Below, one piece after another: positions 8,343-16,789 of a stretch of DNA of 64,000 nt. Each line of letters begins with the position of its first letter. Position 1 is the stretch's first letter. The stretch comes from Alphaproteobacteria bacterium (GTDB lineage: Bacteria > Pseudomonadota > Alphaproteobacteria > JAUHZY01), in NCBI GenBank assembly GCA_030425825.1, contig JAUHZY010000001.1, forward strand, positions 1,336,834 to 1,400,833. The letters are read 5' to 3'. Position numbers and translations under genes: made by a program. Under the pieces are notes generated by a model. It was not told the DNA's origin. It made no database searches and worked only from the letters and a program-made list of their open reading frames with translations.

Positions 8343-9161
8343 ATGGCTACAGATATTTCACTAACATCAGCGTCACGTAACTCGCTGCTTTCTCTACAAG
8401 GTACTGTTGATCTTATTGGTCGTACGCAAGGGCGTCTTTCGAGCGGATTAAAGGTTGCAAAAATCGAAGATGATGCGGTTAACTTTTTCAAAGCGAAAGC
8501 TCTGAATAACAAAGCCGACGATCGTCTGAGTTACAAAGATAACATTGAGCAAGGTATCAGTGTTATTAAAGGAACACTCGACGCGATTGAAGCAGCGACA
8601 GATCTTTACAATCTTGCCTTAGGTTTGGCACAAGAAGCTTTGAATGCAAATGCAACAAATGCTGCGACGCTTCAGACAAAAGCACGTGACACTTTAGCAA
8701 AAGCGGATCAATTATTCCGTGATGCTGAAATTAACGGTGTTAACCTTGGTTACTTTAACTCAGCAGCTGGTCAAACGACTTTGACTTTTGATCTTTCTGA
8801 GAACAACACATTTACTGCTAATGGTCAGAACCTGACAACAGTTGGTGTTGGCGCAACAACAGGAAGTATTAACTTTGGCTCGTTGACTGTTCAAACAACA
8901 ATTGCATCGATTGAAGCAGCCATTTCAACACTTGAAACAGCAGCCTCAACATATGCAACAGATGTTGCACTTCTTGGTGTTAACTCTGACTTCTCGACTG
9001 GGCTTGCGAATACATTGCAAGAAGCAGCTGGAAAACTGACACTTGCTGATCTTAACGAAGAAGGCGCGAATCTACTTGCCCTTCAGACACGTCAGCAGCT
9101 TGGTATTCAGTCTCTTGGATTTGCTGCAGATTCAGAAAGAAGTATTTTGGGTCTATTCTAG
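8343..9161 (+). CDS. Flagellin, second of two tandem copies
   Basis: Flagellin of 272 aa, start placed at ATG 8343 because AGGAGG lies six bases upstream and the protein then begins MATDISLTSASRNSLLSLQ, parallel to its neighbour; an upstream in-frame ATG at 8292 falls in the leader hairpin. N-terminal GRTQGRLSSGLKVA and C-terminal GANLLALQTRQQLGIQ are the conserved coiled-coil segments that build the filament core; the middle (about residues 130-190) is rich in T, N and G and forms the exposed part. It differs from the first copy mainly there. Tandem flagellin paralogues are normal in alphaproteobacteria and usually occupy different parts of the filament. A strong terminator follows, separating it from flbT. 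Confidence 0.93.
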   Translation: MATDISLTSASRNSLLSLQGTVDLIGRTQGRLSSGLKVAKIEDDAVNFFKAKALNNKADDRLSYKDNIEQGISVIKGTLDAIEAATDLYNLALGLAQEALNANATNAATLQTKARDTLAKADQLFRDAEINGVNLGYFNSAAGQTTLTFDLSENNTFTANGQNLTTVGVGATTGSINFGSLTVQTTIASIEAAISTLETAASTYATDVALLGVNSDFSTGLANTLQEAAGKLTLADLNEEGANLLALQTRQQLGIQSLGFAADSERSILGLF

Positions 9162-9189
9162 GAATACTTTACATATTTTTCTGTATACG

Positions 9190-9221
9190 AAGAGGGAATT
9201 GGACTTTCAATTCCCTCTTTT
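9190..9221 (+). terminator. Intrinsic terminator after the flagellins
   Basis: AAGAGGGAATTG (9190-9201) and CAATTCCCTCTT (9208-9219) form a perfect 12-bp stem with loop GACTTT, followed by TTTTGT. It ends the flagellin transcript. Confidence 0.88.
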
Positions 9222-9267
9222 GTATTATATGCTTTGTTTGGTTTAAAATTCAAAGAAGTGTATTAAA

Positions 9268-9660
9268 ATGTCACTCAAAATTAACGTAAAGTCTGGTGAA
9301 AGACTTCTTATAAATGGCTCCGTCGTCGTAAATGCGGGCCGAGACACATCTTTGGTATTTGAAACACCAACTTGCTTCCTCCTTGAACGTGACGTTATGA
9401 CTTTAGAAGAAGCCGACACGCCTGCAAAACGCATCTATCTTGTCCTTCAAATGCTCTATATTTTTCCAGAAGGCGACCCTTCACGGGTTAAGATTTTCGA
9501 AGAACTTTTGACACAATTTGTTAAAGCGGCCCCCAGCAGCGTCGAAATTGCTACCAAAATAGCCGATGCAGCCAAAGAAAAAAGGTTTTTTAAAGCCCTA
9601 AAGTCCTGTAAAGACCTAATGAAACTTGAAGAAGAAAGGTTACAAAATGGATCCAACTAA
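9268..9660 (+). CDS. flbT: Flagellin synthesis regulator FlbT
   Basis: FlbT family (130 aa), found in alphaproteobacteria. In Caulobacter it binds the leader of flagellin mRNA and promotes its decay until the hook is complete, linking flagellin synthesis to assembly. The N-terminal half is beta-rich (KINVKSGERLLINGSVVVNAG, quoted here only as SGERLLINGSVVVN), followed by the helical part RIYLVLQMLYIFPEGD typical of the family. The 3' end overlaps flaF by 14 nt, so the pair is translationally coupled. It is separated from the flagellins by a terminator and must have its own promoter in 9222-9267, which I could not define. Confidence 0.92.
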   Translation: MSLKINVKSGERLLINGSVVVNAGRDTSLVFETPTCFLLERDVMTLEEADTPAKRIYLVLQMLYIFPEGDPSRVKIFEELLTQFVKAAPSSVEIATKIADAAKEKRFFKALKSCKDLMKLEEERLQNGSN

Positions 9661-10084
9661 TCAAGAGGGATATGCCTCTCAACAAGGATTTGTATCAAAC
9701 CCTCGTCAAACAGAAGGACGTGCACTGGCTGAAGTTGCTAGAAGGCTTAGCGCTGCTCAAGAGTCTGGTAATGAAGACCAAATATTAGAAGCTGTAAGGC
9801 TTAATATGCGTCTGTGGACAATCTTTCAGGCAGAACTTTTGCAACCAGACTGCCCTGTTCCTCTTGAAATAAGACAAAATGTGCTTTCTTTAGCATCTTT
9901 TATTGATAGAAGAATTGCAGATCTTTTGTTTAAGCCAGAAGAGACTGAAAAAATTACTGTGCTTGTTAATATTAATCGTCATCTTGCCGCTGGCCTTCTT
10001 GCCAACACAGAAGAAGAAGCTTTAGAGGCTGAAGATAGCACTTCTGAGGATGCTCAACCCAGCAGTTTTAACGAAGAGATTTAG
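9647..10084 (+). CDS. flaF: Flagellar protein FlaF
   Basis: FlaF family (145 aa), the partner of FlbT in alphaproteobacterial flagellin control; it is needed for flagellin secretion and is thought to help activate translation or to act as a chaperone. Family features are the N-terminal SNPRQTEGRALAEVARRL, the central RLNMRLWTIFQAELL and the following IRQNVLSLASFIDRR. The C-terminal tail (about residues 115-145) is acidic and unlike the usual short FlaF end. I chose ATG 9647 because GAAAGG lies seven bases upstream; an in-frame ATG at 9626 would add seven lysine-rich residues inside flbT. The gene overlaps flbT by 14 nt and is followed 15 nt later by the glycosyltransferase. Confidence 0.88.
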   Translation: MDPTNQEGYASQQGFVSNPRQTEGRALAEVARRLSAAQESGNEDQILEAVRLNMRLWTIFQAELLQPDCPVPLEIRQNVLSLASFIDRRIADLLFKPEETEKITVLVNINRHLAAGLLANTEEEALEAEDSTSEDAQPSSFNEEI

Positions 10085-10099
10085 AAGAAAGACTAAAAA

Positions 10100-12355
10100 A
10101 TGAGCAAGCGCTATTTTTATAAGTTTGATGAGCTTCCCGGCAATGCCGTTGAGCTTTTTAAGCAAGGGAACCTTTCTCAATGTATCGAAATTTGTGAGCA
10201 AGCTATTGAAGAAGAAACGGCGGTAGCAGCCGCCTTTTACCTCATTGGGGGATGTTCGGTTCGCGCAGGAGAAATAGAATTAGCTGGAAAATTTTTTAGC
10301 TTAGCCCTAAATGCAAGGCCTGAAATCCCAAACCCTTATTTTGCGCTGTCTATTCTTAACAACTATCATGGTGATCGCAACCTATCTCTCTCTTTACACA
10401 AAAAAGGCTTGCTACGTGCCGACCCTGTTTTGCTGAAAAAAACGAATGTGCTATACGATGAAGCAAACTTCCTTGTTAGCCAGCAAGAATATGAAGAAGC
10501 TGTTGAGCTTATTGAAGAAGCCCTAGAAATGACGCCTTTTCTTGCACCTCTACTGAGGCGTCTTGGCGACTGCTATCATGACCTAAAACAATTTGAACGG
10601 GCGGAAGAAGTATATAGAGAGTGCCTTCTACAAAACCCTGTTTTTATTGAGCCTTACAGAAACCTTGCTGTTTGTGTAGATAAAATCCACCACGACCCTT
10701 ATCGTGCCATCCCTATCTTGGAAGAAGCTTTGCGGATATGGGATAAATACACAGAAGCCCGCTATTATCTTGGTGAGCTTTTTAGGCGTCTTGATAAACC
10801 TGCTGAAGCATACGAACATTATAGGTTTATCACAGAGAACGATCCTGATTATACAGAAGCATATCGTCGTCGTGCCGATTCCATACGTGACATTGGTGGC
10901 ATTGAAGAAGCTATTGAATATTATAACATATACAAAGAGAAAAACCCTTCTAGGGAAAGCTCGGTAAAAATGGACATTGCTTTTTCCATTCCCCCTATTC
11001 TTGATTCAAAAGAAGAGGCCGAAGAATACCATGACAAGCTGGAAAACACCCTTAAGGAATACCAAAACGACACTTTTTCTATCGTTGACCCTGCACGCGA
11101 CATCAGAGGCGTAAACTTTTACAGCGCCTATCTTGGTAAGAATGAGAGGGACATTCAGAAGATGACAGCAAACATCTTCCGCAAAAGCTCCCCTCTACTG
11201 CGATACAAATCAAAGCATCTTGATAAGCCACGTAAAGAAGGAAAAATACGTCTTGGGATTTTTTCTTGCAGCCTAAAGCGTCATAGCGTCGGCCGCCTTT
11301 TATACAGAACAATTCTACAGCTTCCAAGAGATGTTTTTGACATCACAATTATTTTCGGTGATCAAACAAATGATGAAATTGTTCAAATCCTCAAAGGCCA
11401 GTTTAACTGGATTAATGTGCATAAATCAATCTCTGAAGGACATATGCAGGAGGCACAAGAGGATGTGAATGCGCTAGAGCTTGATATTTTATACTATCCA
11501 GATATTGGGATGGATGTTCAATCTTATTTTATGGCATATTCTCGCTTTGCACCTGTTCAAATCGTTAGCTGGCATCACCCACTGACAACAGGGATTGATA
11601 CAATCGACTACACAATATCCAGTAAAAAGTTTGAAGTCGAAGAAGCACAAAATCACTTCACTGAAAAGCTCATTTTATTTGAATCAACAATTCAAAACTT
11701 TGAACGTATTAGAAACTATAAATGTCAGAAAACACGTCAAGACTTTGGATTCTCTGATGATGACAATCTCTATGGTTGTCCACAAAGCTCGTTTAAAATA
11801 CATCCTGACTTTGATGATATTTTCAAAGGTATTCTTGAAAAAGACCCCAAGGCACTCATTCTGCTTCTTGAAGCCCACAAAGGCCCATGGGATGAAGCTT
11901 TGAAAAAACGCTTTGCAAAAACAATGCCTGATGTCATGGACCGTATTAGGTTTCTTGACCGCACAACAATTACAGGCGTTCACGATTATATGAATATATT
12001 TGATGTTTCACTTGATCCTCCACATTGGAGTGGTGGCGTGACTTCTCTAGAAGCATTCTCTCAGGGCTGCCCTGTAATTACACTACCAAGCCCCTATACA
12101 CGCGCACGGTTAACATATGGTTTCTACCTGGAAATGGGGATAGAGGACTGTATTGCATCAACGCCTGAGGAATATATTGATATTGCAGTGAAGGTGGCTT
12201 CTGACAGAAAAATACGCAAGGATATTTCTGAAAGAATTCTTGAAAAATGTGATGTCCTCTACGACAACCCTGAATGTGCAATCGAACTTGCTGAGTTCTT
12301 CCAACTTGCTTTTGAAGCACATCAAAAAGGCGAAAAGATAGAAAGCTTTAAATAA
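10100..12355 (+). CDS. TPR-domain GT41-type glycosyltransferase, probable flagellin modifier
   Basis: A 751-residue fusion of tetratricopeptide repeats (about residues 15-285) and a C-terminal glycosyltransferase of the OGT/SPINDLY type (about 380-735). In the catalytic part KRHSVGRLL (393-401) holds the conserved histidine, APVQIVSWHHPLTTGIDTID (484-503) matches the OGT 'VQVSWIGYPGTTG' segment, SSFKIHPD (563-570) supplies the likely catalytic lysine K566, and DPPHWSGGVTSLEAFSQGCP (639-658) is the sugar-nucleotide site. Such enzymes attach a sugar to Ser or Thr of proteins. Caulobacter FlmG has the same TPR plus transferase design and glycosylates flagellins, and this gene directly follows flagellins, flbT and flaF, so the flagellins are its likely substrates. 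The donor sugar cannot be read from the sequence. Confidence 0.88.
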   Translation: MSKRYFYKFDELPGNAVELFKQGNLSQCIEICEQAIEEETAVAAAFYLIGGCSVRAGEIELAGKFFSLALNARPEIPNPYFALSILNNYHGDRNLSLSLHKKGLLRADPVLLKKTNVLYDEANFLVSQQEYEEAVELIEEALEMTPFLAPLLRRLGDCYHDLKQFERAEEVYRECLLQNPVFIEPYRNLAVCVDKIHHDPYRAIPILEEALRIWDKYTEARYYLGELFRRLDKPAEAYEHYRFITENDPDYTEAYRRRADSIRDIGGIEEAIEYYNIYKEKNPSRESSVKMDIAFSIPPILDSKEEAEEYHDKLENTLKEYQNDTFSIVDPARDIRGVNFYSAYLGKNERDIQKMTANIFRKSSPLLRYKSKHLDKPRKEGKIRLGIFSCSLKRHSVGRLLYRTILQLPRDVFDITIIFGDQTNDEIVQILKGQFNWINVHKSISEGHMQEAQEDVNALELDILYYPDIGMDVQSYFMAYSRFAPVQIVSWHHPLTTGIDTIDYTISSKKFEVEEAQNHFTEKLILFESTIQNFERIRNYKCQKTRQDFGFSDDDNLYGCPQSSFKIHPDFDDIFKGILEKDPKALILLLEAHKGPWDEALKKRFAKTMPDVMDRIRFLDRTTITGVHDYMNIFDVSLDPPHWSGGVTSLEAFSQGCPVITLPSPYTRARLTYGFYLEMGIEDCIASTPEEYIDIAVKVASDRKIRKDISERILEKCDVLYDNPECAIELAEFFQLAFEAHQKGEKIESFK

Positions 12356-12356
12356 A

Positions 12357-13661
12357 ATGATCCCAAGATATTCACGTGAAAAAATGGCCAGCATCTGGTC
12401 ACCCGAAAACAAATTCAAAATCTGGCTGGAAATTGAGGCGTATGCCTGTGAAGCACAAGAAAAACTGGGTGTTATTCCGGAAGGAACAGCAAAAGCAGTA
12501 TGGGAACGCGGGGCATTTGATGTCGCGCGCATTGACGAAATCGAGAAAGATGTCAAACATGATGTCATTGCTTTTCTTACAAATTTGGCTGAAAATATTG
12601 GTGATGAAGCACGATTTGTTCATCAAGGCATGACATCGTCTGATGTTGTTGATACATGTTTTGCTGTGCAACTCAAACAAGCTGGAGATATTTTAATTGA
12701 GAATGTTCAAAGGCTTATCGATGTTTTGAAAGAACAAGCGATTAAGCACAAAGAAACCCTCTGTATCGGTCGCTCTCATGGTATTCATGGAGAACCAACA
12801 ACATTTGGCCTGAAAATACTTGGCTTTTACGCAGAATTTAAAAGAAACAAAGAACGTCTGCAGCGCGCCCGTGATGGCATTGCTGTTTGTGCGATTTCTG
12901 GTGCTGTTGGAACATATGCAACAATTGACCCATCAGTCGAAGCATATGTTGCGGACAAAATGGGGCTGATTGGTGAAGATGTCTCTACACAGGTTATTCC
13001 TCGTGACAGACATGCTGAATTCTTTTCAGCTTTGGCTATTACTGCCAGCTCAATCGAAAGGTTAGCTGTTGAAATCAGACATCTACAACGTAGCGAAGTG
13101 CGTGAAGCTGAAGAGTTTTTCTCTGAAAAACAAAAAGGGTCCAGCGCTATGCCACATAAACGCAATCCAATCCTAACAGAGAATGCAACAGGGCTTGCAC
13201 GTGTTGTCAGGTCATCTGTTATTCCTGCCCTAGAAAATGTTGCGCTTTGGCATGAAAGAGATATCTCTCACTCATCTGTCGAACGTATGATCGGTCCAGA
13301 TGCAACCGTAACGCTTGATTTCGTCCTAGCGCGTATGACAAGTGTTATGAAAAATCTTCTGGTTTATCCAGACCGCATGCAAGAAAACCTTGAGCTTCTT
13401 GGCGGCCTTGTTTTCTCACAACGCGTTCTACTGAGCCTTACACAAGCAGGTATATCACGTGAAGAAGCCTACCGAATTGTTCAACGTAATGCGATGAAGG
13501 TTTGGGAAAGGCCCACCTATGAGCGTAAAGGTGTTTTCTTAGAGCTTCTTAAATCTGATGATGGCGTACCACTTTCCGGTGAAGAGCTTGAAGGTATCTT
13601 CTCTTATGATCATTACACGAAACATATTGATCAAATTTTCAAACGTGTCCTAGAAAACTAA
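12357..13661 (+). CDS. purB: Adenylosuccinate lyase
   Basis: PurB (434 aa, usual length) catalyses two purine steps: SAICAR to AICAR plus fumarate, and adenylosuccinate to AMP plus fumarate. It belongs to the fumarase/aspartase fold; the signature loop GSSAMPHKRNPI is intact, as are the substrate-binding HQGMTSSDVVDT and the general-acid region RSHGIHGEPTTFG. The ATG lies one base after the stop of the glycosyltransferase gene, without a clear Shine-Dalgarno sequence, so it may be translated by reinitiation. The functional link with the flagellin cluster is probably none. Confidence 0.97.
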   Translation: MIPRYSREKMASIWSPENKFKIWLEIEAYACEAQEKLGVIPEGTAKAVWERGAFDVARIDEIEKDVKHDVIAFLTNLAENIGDEARFVHQGMTSSDVVDTCFAVQLKQAGDILIENVQRLIDVLKEQAIKHKETLCIGRSHGIHGEPTTFGLKILGFYAEFKRNKERLQRARDGIAVCAISGAVGTYATIDPSVEAYVADKMGLIGEDVSTQVIPRDRHAEFFSALAITASSIERLAVEIRHLQRSEVREAEEFFSEKQKGSSAMPHKRNPILTENATGLARVVRSSVIPALENVALWHERDISHSSVERMIGPDATVTLDFVLARMTSVMKNLLVYPDRMQENLELLGGLVFSQRVLLSLTQAGISREEAYRIVQRNAMKVWERPTYERKGVFLELLKSDDGVPLSGEELEGIFSYDHYTKHIDQIFKRVLEN

Positions 13662-13673
13662 CACCAAAACATG

Positions 13674-13712
13674 TTGACAATAAGGATATTTACTCATATA
13701 TTGTATCCTTAT
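13674..13712 (+). promoter_or_regulatory. Consensus promoter with overlapping inverted repeat
   Basis: TTGACA (13674-13679), 17 bases, then TATATT (13697-13702) is a near-perfect sigma-70 promoter. A 9-bp perfect inverted repeat, ATAAGGATA (13680-13688) and TATCCTTAT (13704-13712), brackets the -10 element, with half-site centres 24 bp apart. This is the layout of a repressor operator. It serves the gene at 13737. Confidence 0.7.
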
Positions 13713-13736
13713 CGGAATAATATGCGAGGAAAAGTA

Positions 13737-14300
13737 ATGGGTTTAAATTATATAAAAACAAGAAAAAAGAAACGTGCCATCCTGAAAACATTTGATCTTG
13801 ATGGGGCTTATAACAATTATGTATCAGCGTTAAAAGACCGTAATGCAAGTTTAGCAGAAGCATCAATAATCGGAGGTGTAATCGCAATACCCGTATTAGG
13901 AGCTGCAACAGCCATCATCGCAGGTGCCGCCATCATAGGGTCAGCATCCGTGGCAGCAGGTGCTATCATCGGCGGCGCAGGAGTAGGAGGCGTCGCAATC
14001 GTATCAGCAAAAATAGCAAAAGAAGCCCATTTAATGCGAAGAATAAAAATATTCAAGAGAGACAGAGCATCTGCTAGAGGCAATAAACGTCATACTGAAA
14101 GAGGACTGGCAACGGCGATTCAAAAGAAAATCAAAGAAATAGGTTCTGAAAAACCAGGAGCCGCGAAAGCTTTGGATGTTTACATTGAAGAAGTTCAAGG
14201 CCTTTATGATAAGAAAACAGAAAAAATCATTCCGATCAGAAATGCGGCGAAGCTAGGGACTTTGAAACAGATTTACAAAAACATAGGAAAAGCGGCTTAA
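13737..14300 (+). CDS. Hypothetical membrane-active protein with glycine-zipper segment
   Basis: Unrecognised 187-residue protein. GAGGA at 13726-13730 fixes ATG 13737. A strongly basic N-terminus (KTRKKKR, residues 7-13) and a short amphipathic stretch lead into a hydrophobic region, residues 43-94, packed with small residues and G-x-x-x-G-like spacing (GG46-47, G55, G63, G68, G75, GG79-80, GG84-85). That could form two packed transmembrane helices of the glycine-zipper type. The C-terminal half is basic and soluble-looking, with helix-forming KKIKEIG and YIEEVQGLYDKK. There is no signal peptide. The gene has its own strong promoter, an operator-like repeat and a terminator, and uses ATA and GTA codons more than neighbours, hinting at separate origin. 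Function unknown; a pore-forming, toxin or envelope-stress role is speculation. Confidence 0.7.
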   Translation: MGLNYIKTRKKKRAILKTFDLDGAYNNYVSALKDRNASLAEASIIGGVIAIPVLGAATAIIAGAAIIGSASVAAGAIIGGAGVGGVAIVSAKIAKEAHLMRRIKIFKRDRASARGNKRHTERGLATAIQKKIKEIGSEKPGAAKALDVYIEEVQGLYDKKTEKIIPIRNAAKLGTLKQIYKNIGKAA

Positions 14301-14317
14301 TAAAGTGCGCTTTTTCC
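14286..14317. terminator. Bidirectional terminator hairpin
   Basis: GGAAAAGCG (14286-14294) pairs with CGCTTTTTCC (14308-14317) with one bulged T; A and T tracts lie in the arms on each strand. It sits between the convergent genes ending at 14300 (+) and 14330 (-) and can stop both. Confidence 0.65.
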
Positions 14318-14329
14318 TTCAAATTGTCT

Positions 14330-15559
14330 TCAACGCGCCACCAAATAGAGAACACCAAAGCCAATAAGGTAAATCAAGCCAATAACTGTGATGATTTGCT
14401 GTCTGCGCGACGGCTGATCTTTTTTCAAAGTCTTTATCAGCTTGTAATTCATCCATGCGAAGACTGGAGCAGAAAGAAAAGCAACTGTTGTGACAAGGTC
14501 AATGAGAAGCTTAAAATGCTCAACAAAATGTGAAATCAGAAGAATCCCAAAAACTGATGTTAACGCCATCCAAAGAAAACGAAGCGTTCTTTCAGAAAAA
14601 CGTATGCTCGGATAAAGTGTTTTATACGTCACAGCAATTGACCGAGAATACCCATCCATGACCGTCAATGATGTTGAAAATATCGCCGAAAAAGCAGCCA
14701 GTTTCACAATTGGTGCGGCCCAAGGGCCAATTGTATGAATGTAAAGATATTCAAACTGTGCAGCAAAGCTATGTGGCTTATCAGCATATTCAACTCCAGA
14801 ACCGAACATGACAAGCGCACCTAACGCAACGAACATAAGCGCCGTCACAGTCGTTGTCCAGTAACCCAAATGAAAGTCTAGCTTCGCCTCTTGTAATGTC
14901 ATGGCCTTGCCTAAGTCTCTTTTTTTTGCCTGTATCCACAAAGATTGCCAGCTCGAAACTTCAATTGGGGCCGGCATCCATCCCATTAAAGCGATAAGAA
15001 AAGGAATGGACGAAAGCTGCCATATTGTTGGCGCAATAGTGGGAGGCGCATGTGCAGCACCATTATATATTGAAACAAAAAGCGCTATTATTGTTGAAAG
15101 ACACAACACGACCATTAAAATTTTTATAACATTATCTAATAAATGATAACGACCCATGACAAGTAACGTGACCGAAACTGCAACGACAACAAAAACCCAC
15201 TCTAAAATATCAAGCACGCCCGGAAAAAGGTTTTGTATAATAGCTGCTGCAACAAAGTTAACACCCGCAATCGTCCCAATAGAAGCAATAATGTTTAAAG
15301 CAAAAAATATACCTAAATAAGACCTTCCCAATCGCAAGTATCCCTGCAAAAGGTTTTCACCTGTTACAACAGTATAACGATGGCCTGCTTCAAAAAAAGG
15401 ATACTTTAAAACATTAGCAACAAGCACCAGAAATAAAATAGAAAACCCATAATCAGCACCTGCGCGTGTAGATTGCACAAGGTGTGAAACACCCATGGCG
15501 GCACCTGCCATCAAAATCCCAGGACCCAATGTTTTTAGAAGGCTGCGCACAGACGACAT
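14330..15559 (-). CDS. Divergent Nramp-family transporter
   Basis: Integral membrane protein of 409 aa with about 11 hydrophobic helices, matching the Nramp fold: the first helix reads GPGILMAGAAMGVSHLVQS followed by TRAGADYGF. In canonical Nramp proteins this helix carries the metal-binding DPGN; here the aligned residues are G-V-S-H. The sixth-helix motif MPH is replaced by MPAP in GWMPAPIEV. The metal ligands are therefore changed, so manganese or iron transport cannot be assumed; a different cation or substrate is possible. Its start codon abuts the stop of the enoyl-CoA hydratase gene with no gap, so the two are cotranscribed. Confidence 0.8.
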   Translation of the reverse strand: MSSVRSLLKTLGPGILMAGAAMGVSHLVQSTRAGADYGFSILFLVLVANVLKYPFFEAGHRYTVVTGENLLQGYLRLGRSYLGIFFALNIIASIGTIAGVNFVAAAIIQNLFPGVLDILEWVFVVVAVSVTLLVMGRYHLLDNVIKILMVVLCLSTIIALFVSIYNGAAHAPPTIAPTIWQLSSIPFLIALMGWMPAPIEVSSWQSLWIQAKKRDLGKAMTLQEAKLDFHLGYWTTTVTALMFVALGALVMFGSGVEYADKPHSFAAQFEYLYIHTIGPWAAPIVKLAAFSAIFSTSLTVMDGYSRSIAVTYKTLYPSIRFSERTLRFLWMALTSVFGILLISHFVEHFKLLIDLVTTVAFLSAPVFAWMNYKLIKTLKKDQPSRRQQIITVIGLIYLIGFGVLYLVAR

Positions 15560-16336
15560 TTACTTATCCTGAAAGTCTGGCTTTCTCTTTTCAGCGAAAG
15601 CGGCCATTCCCTCTTTTTGATCTTGCGTCGCGAAAGTTGACTGGAACAAACGGCGCTCGAACATAACACCTTCTTTAAGTGTTGTTTCAAATGCTTTATT
15701 GACGGCTTCTTTTGCCATCATTAACGTCGGCAAAGACATTTTCGCCATTTTACTAGCTGTTTTCAGCACTTCTTCCATTAACGCATCATCTGAAACAACA
15801 CGTGACACAAGCCCTGCACGTTCTGCCTCTTCAGCATCCATCATGCGACCCGTTAGACACAAGTCCATTGCCTTTGCTTTTCCGACAGCACGCGTCAATC
15901 TCTGCGTACCACCAGCACCTGGAATAATACCGAGTGTGATTTCGGGCTGTCCAAACTTTGCTGACTCACCTGCAATAATGAAGTCACACATCATCGCAAC
16001 TTCGTTTCCACCGCCCAATGCGAATCCTTGTACGCCTGCAATAATAGGCTTTCGAAATTTAGAAACTTGCTCCCAGCCCTTTGTAATAAAGTCTTCTAGA
16101 TATGTTTCAGGATATGTTTTGTCCTTCATTTCTTTGATATCAGCACCTGCTGCAAAAGCTTTTTCACCGCCCGTCAGCACAGCAACTTTTATGTTTGAAT
16201 CCTCTTCCAAGTCAGACAAAGCTGACCCAAGCTCATCAACAAGTTGATCACAAAGCGCGTTTAATGCTTTTGGTCGGTTAAAGGTGATAACGCCAACACC
16301 TTCCTTTTTCTCTAGTTCGATCATTTCATAAGCCAT
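15560..16336 (-). CDS. Enoyl-CoA hydratase
   Basis: Crotonase-family protein (258 aa) that hydrates trans-2-enoyl-CoA to 3-hydroxyacyl-CoA in fatty-acid beta-oxidation and related catabolism. The oxyanion-hole stretch FAAGADIKEM (61-70) and both catalytic glutamates, E112 in GGGNEVAMMCD and E132 in GQPEITLG, are present, which supports hydratase rather than isomerase activity. Gly-rich GIIPGAGGTQRL follows as in short-chain hydratases (FadB1/EchA type). It begins one base after the stop of the small secreted protein gene upstream, and its stop abuts the Nramp-like gene. Confidence 0.93.
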   Translation of the reverse strand: MAYEMIELEKKEGVGVITFNRPKALNALCDQLVDELGSALSDLEEDSNIKVAVLTGGEKAFAAGADIKEMKDKTYPETYLEDFITKGWEQVSKFRKPIIAGVQGFALGGGNEVAMMCDFIIAGESAKFGQPEITLGIIPGAGGTQRLTRAVGKAKAMDLCLTGRMMDAEEAERAGLVSRVVSDDALMEEVLKTASKMAKMSLPTLMMAKEAVNKAFETTLKEGVMFERRLFQSTFATQDQKEGMAAFAEKRKPDFQDK

Positions 16337-16337
16337 T

Positions 16338-16739
16338 TTAATTTCCCCTTCTATGTAAGTTTCGGTAAGCCTTCAATGGTAATTGTTTTAACCTTACAAC
16401 ACTAAAATCTGATTTCTTTGAAATATTCATTAACAAGACATCAACACCACGTCGATAGTTTCCTGAACGATCGCGGATCCAACCCAGGTTCTTCAACGTG
16501 TCATCATAGTATTTTAAAACATCTTCAACAGGATTTCTTGTTTTAAACTCTGCGGTTACGACACTACCTTCTGGGCTATCAAAAGAAAAGCTACGGTCTC
16601 CTGACCATATCATTCCCTGCATCACAGGCACATCTTCAAAGCCTGGTATAAATTCTGGTTGTGCAGATAATTGTGATGATTGATATAAAAAGAAAAACGC
16701 GGTAAGAATAAATAAAATATTTATGCCAAAAATTTTCAT
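16338..16739 (-). CDS. Small secreted hypothetical protein
   Basis: 133 aa with an N-terminal hydrophobic segment (residues 4-25) that ends in QLSA-QPEF, a plausible signal peptidase site. The mature part (about 105 residues) contains no cysteine and shows a pattern of beta strands followed by PVEDVLKYYDDTLKNLGW, a helix-plus-turn motif seen in small envelope proteins of alphaproteobacteria that precede enoyl-CoA hydratase genes. Basic C-terminus (YRNLHRRGN). It is the first gene of a three-gene minus-strand operon with the hydratase and the Nramp-like transporter. Function unknown. Confidence 0.75.
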   Translation of the reverse strand: MKIFGINILFILTAFFFLYQSSQLSAQPEFIPGFEDVPVMQGMIWSGDRSFSFDSPEGSVVTAEFKTRNPVEDVLKYYDDTLKNLGWIRDRSGNYRRGVDVLLMNISKKSDFSVVRLKQLPLKAYRNLHRRGN

Positions 16740-16789
16740 TTATATATTCCCCTAACCCCTTTGAATCAAAATAAATACTAAGGAAAACA

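Noticed and set aside
13690-14083. Minus-strand frames opposite the glycine-zipper gene
   Set aside because: They lack start signals and mirror the alanine- and glycine-rich codons of the plus-strand gene.
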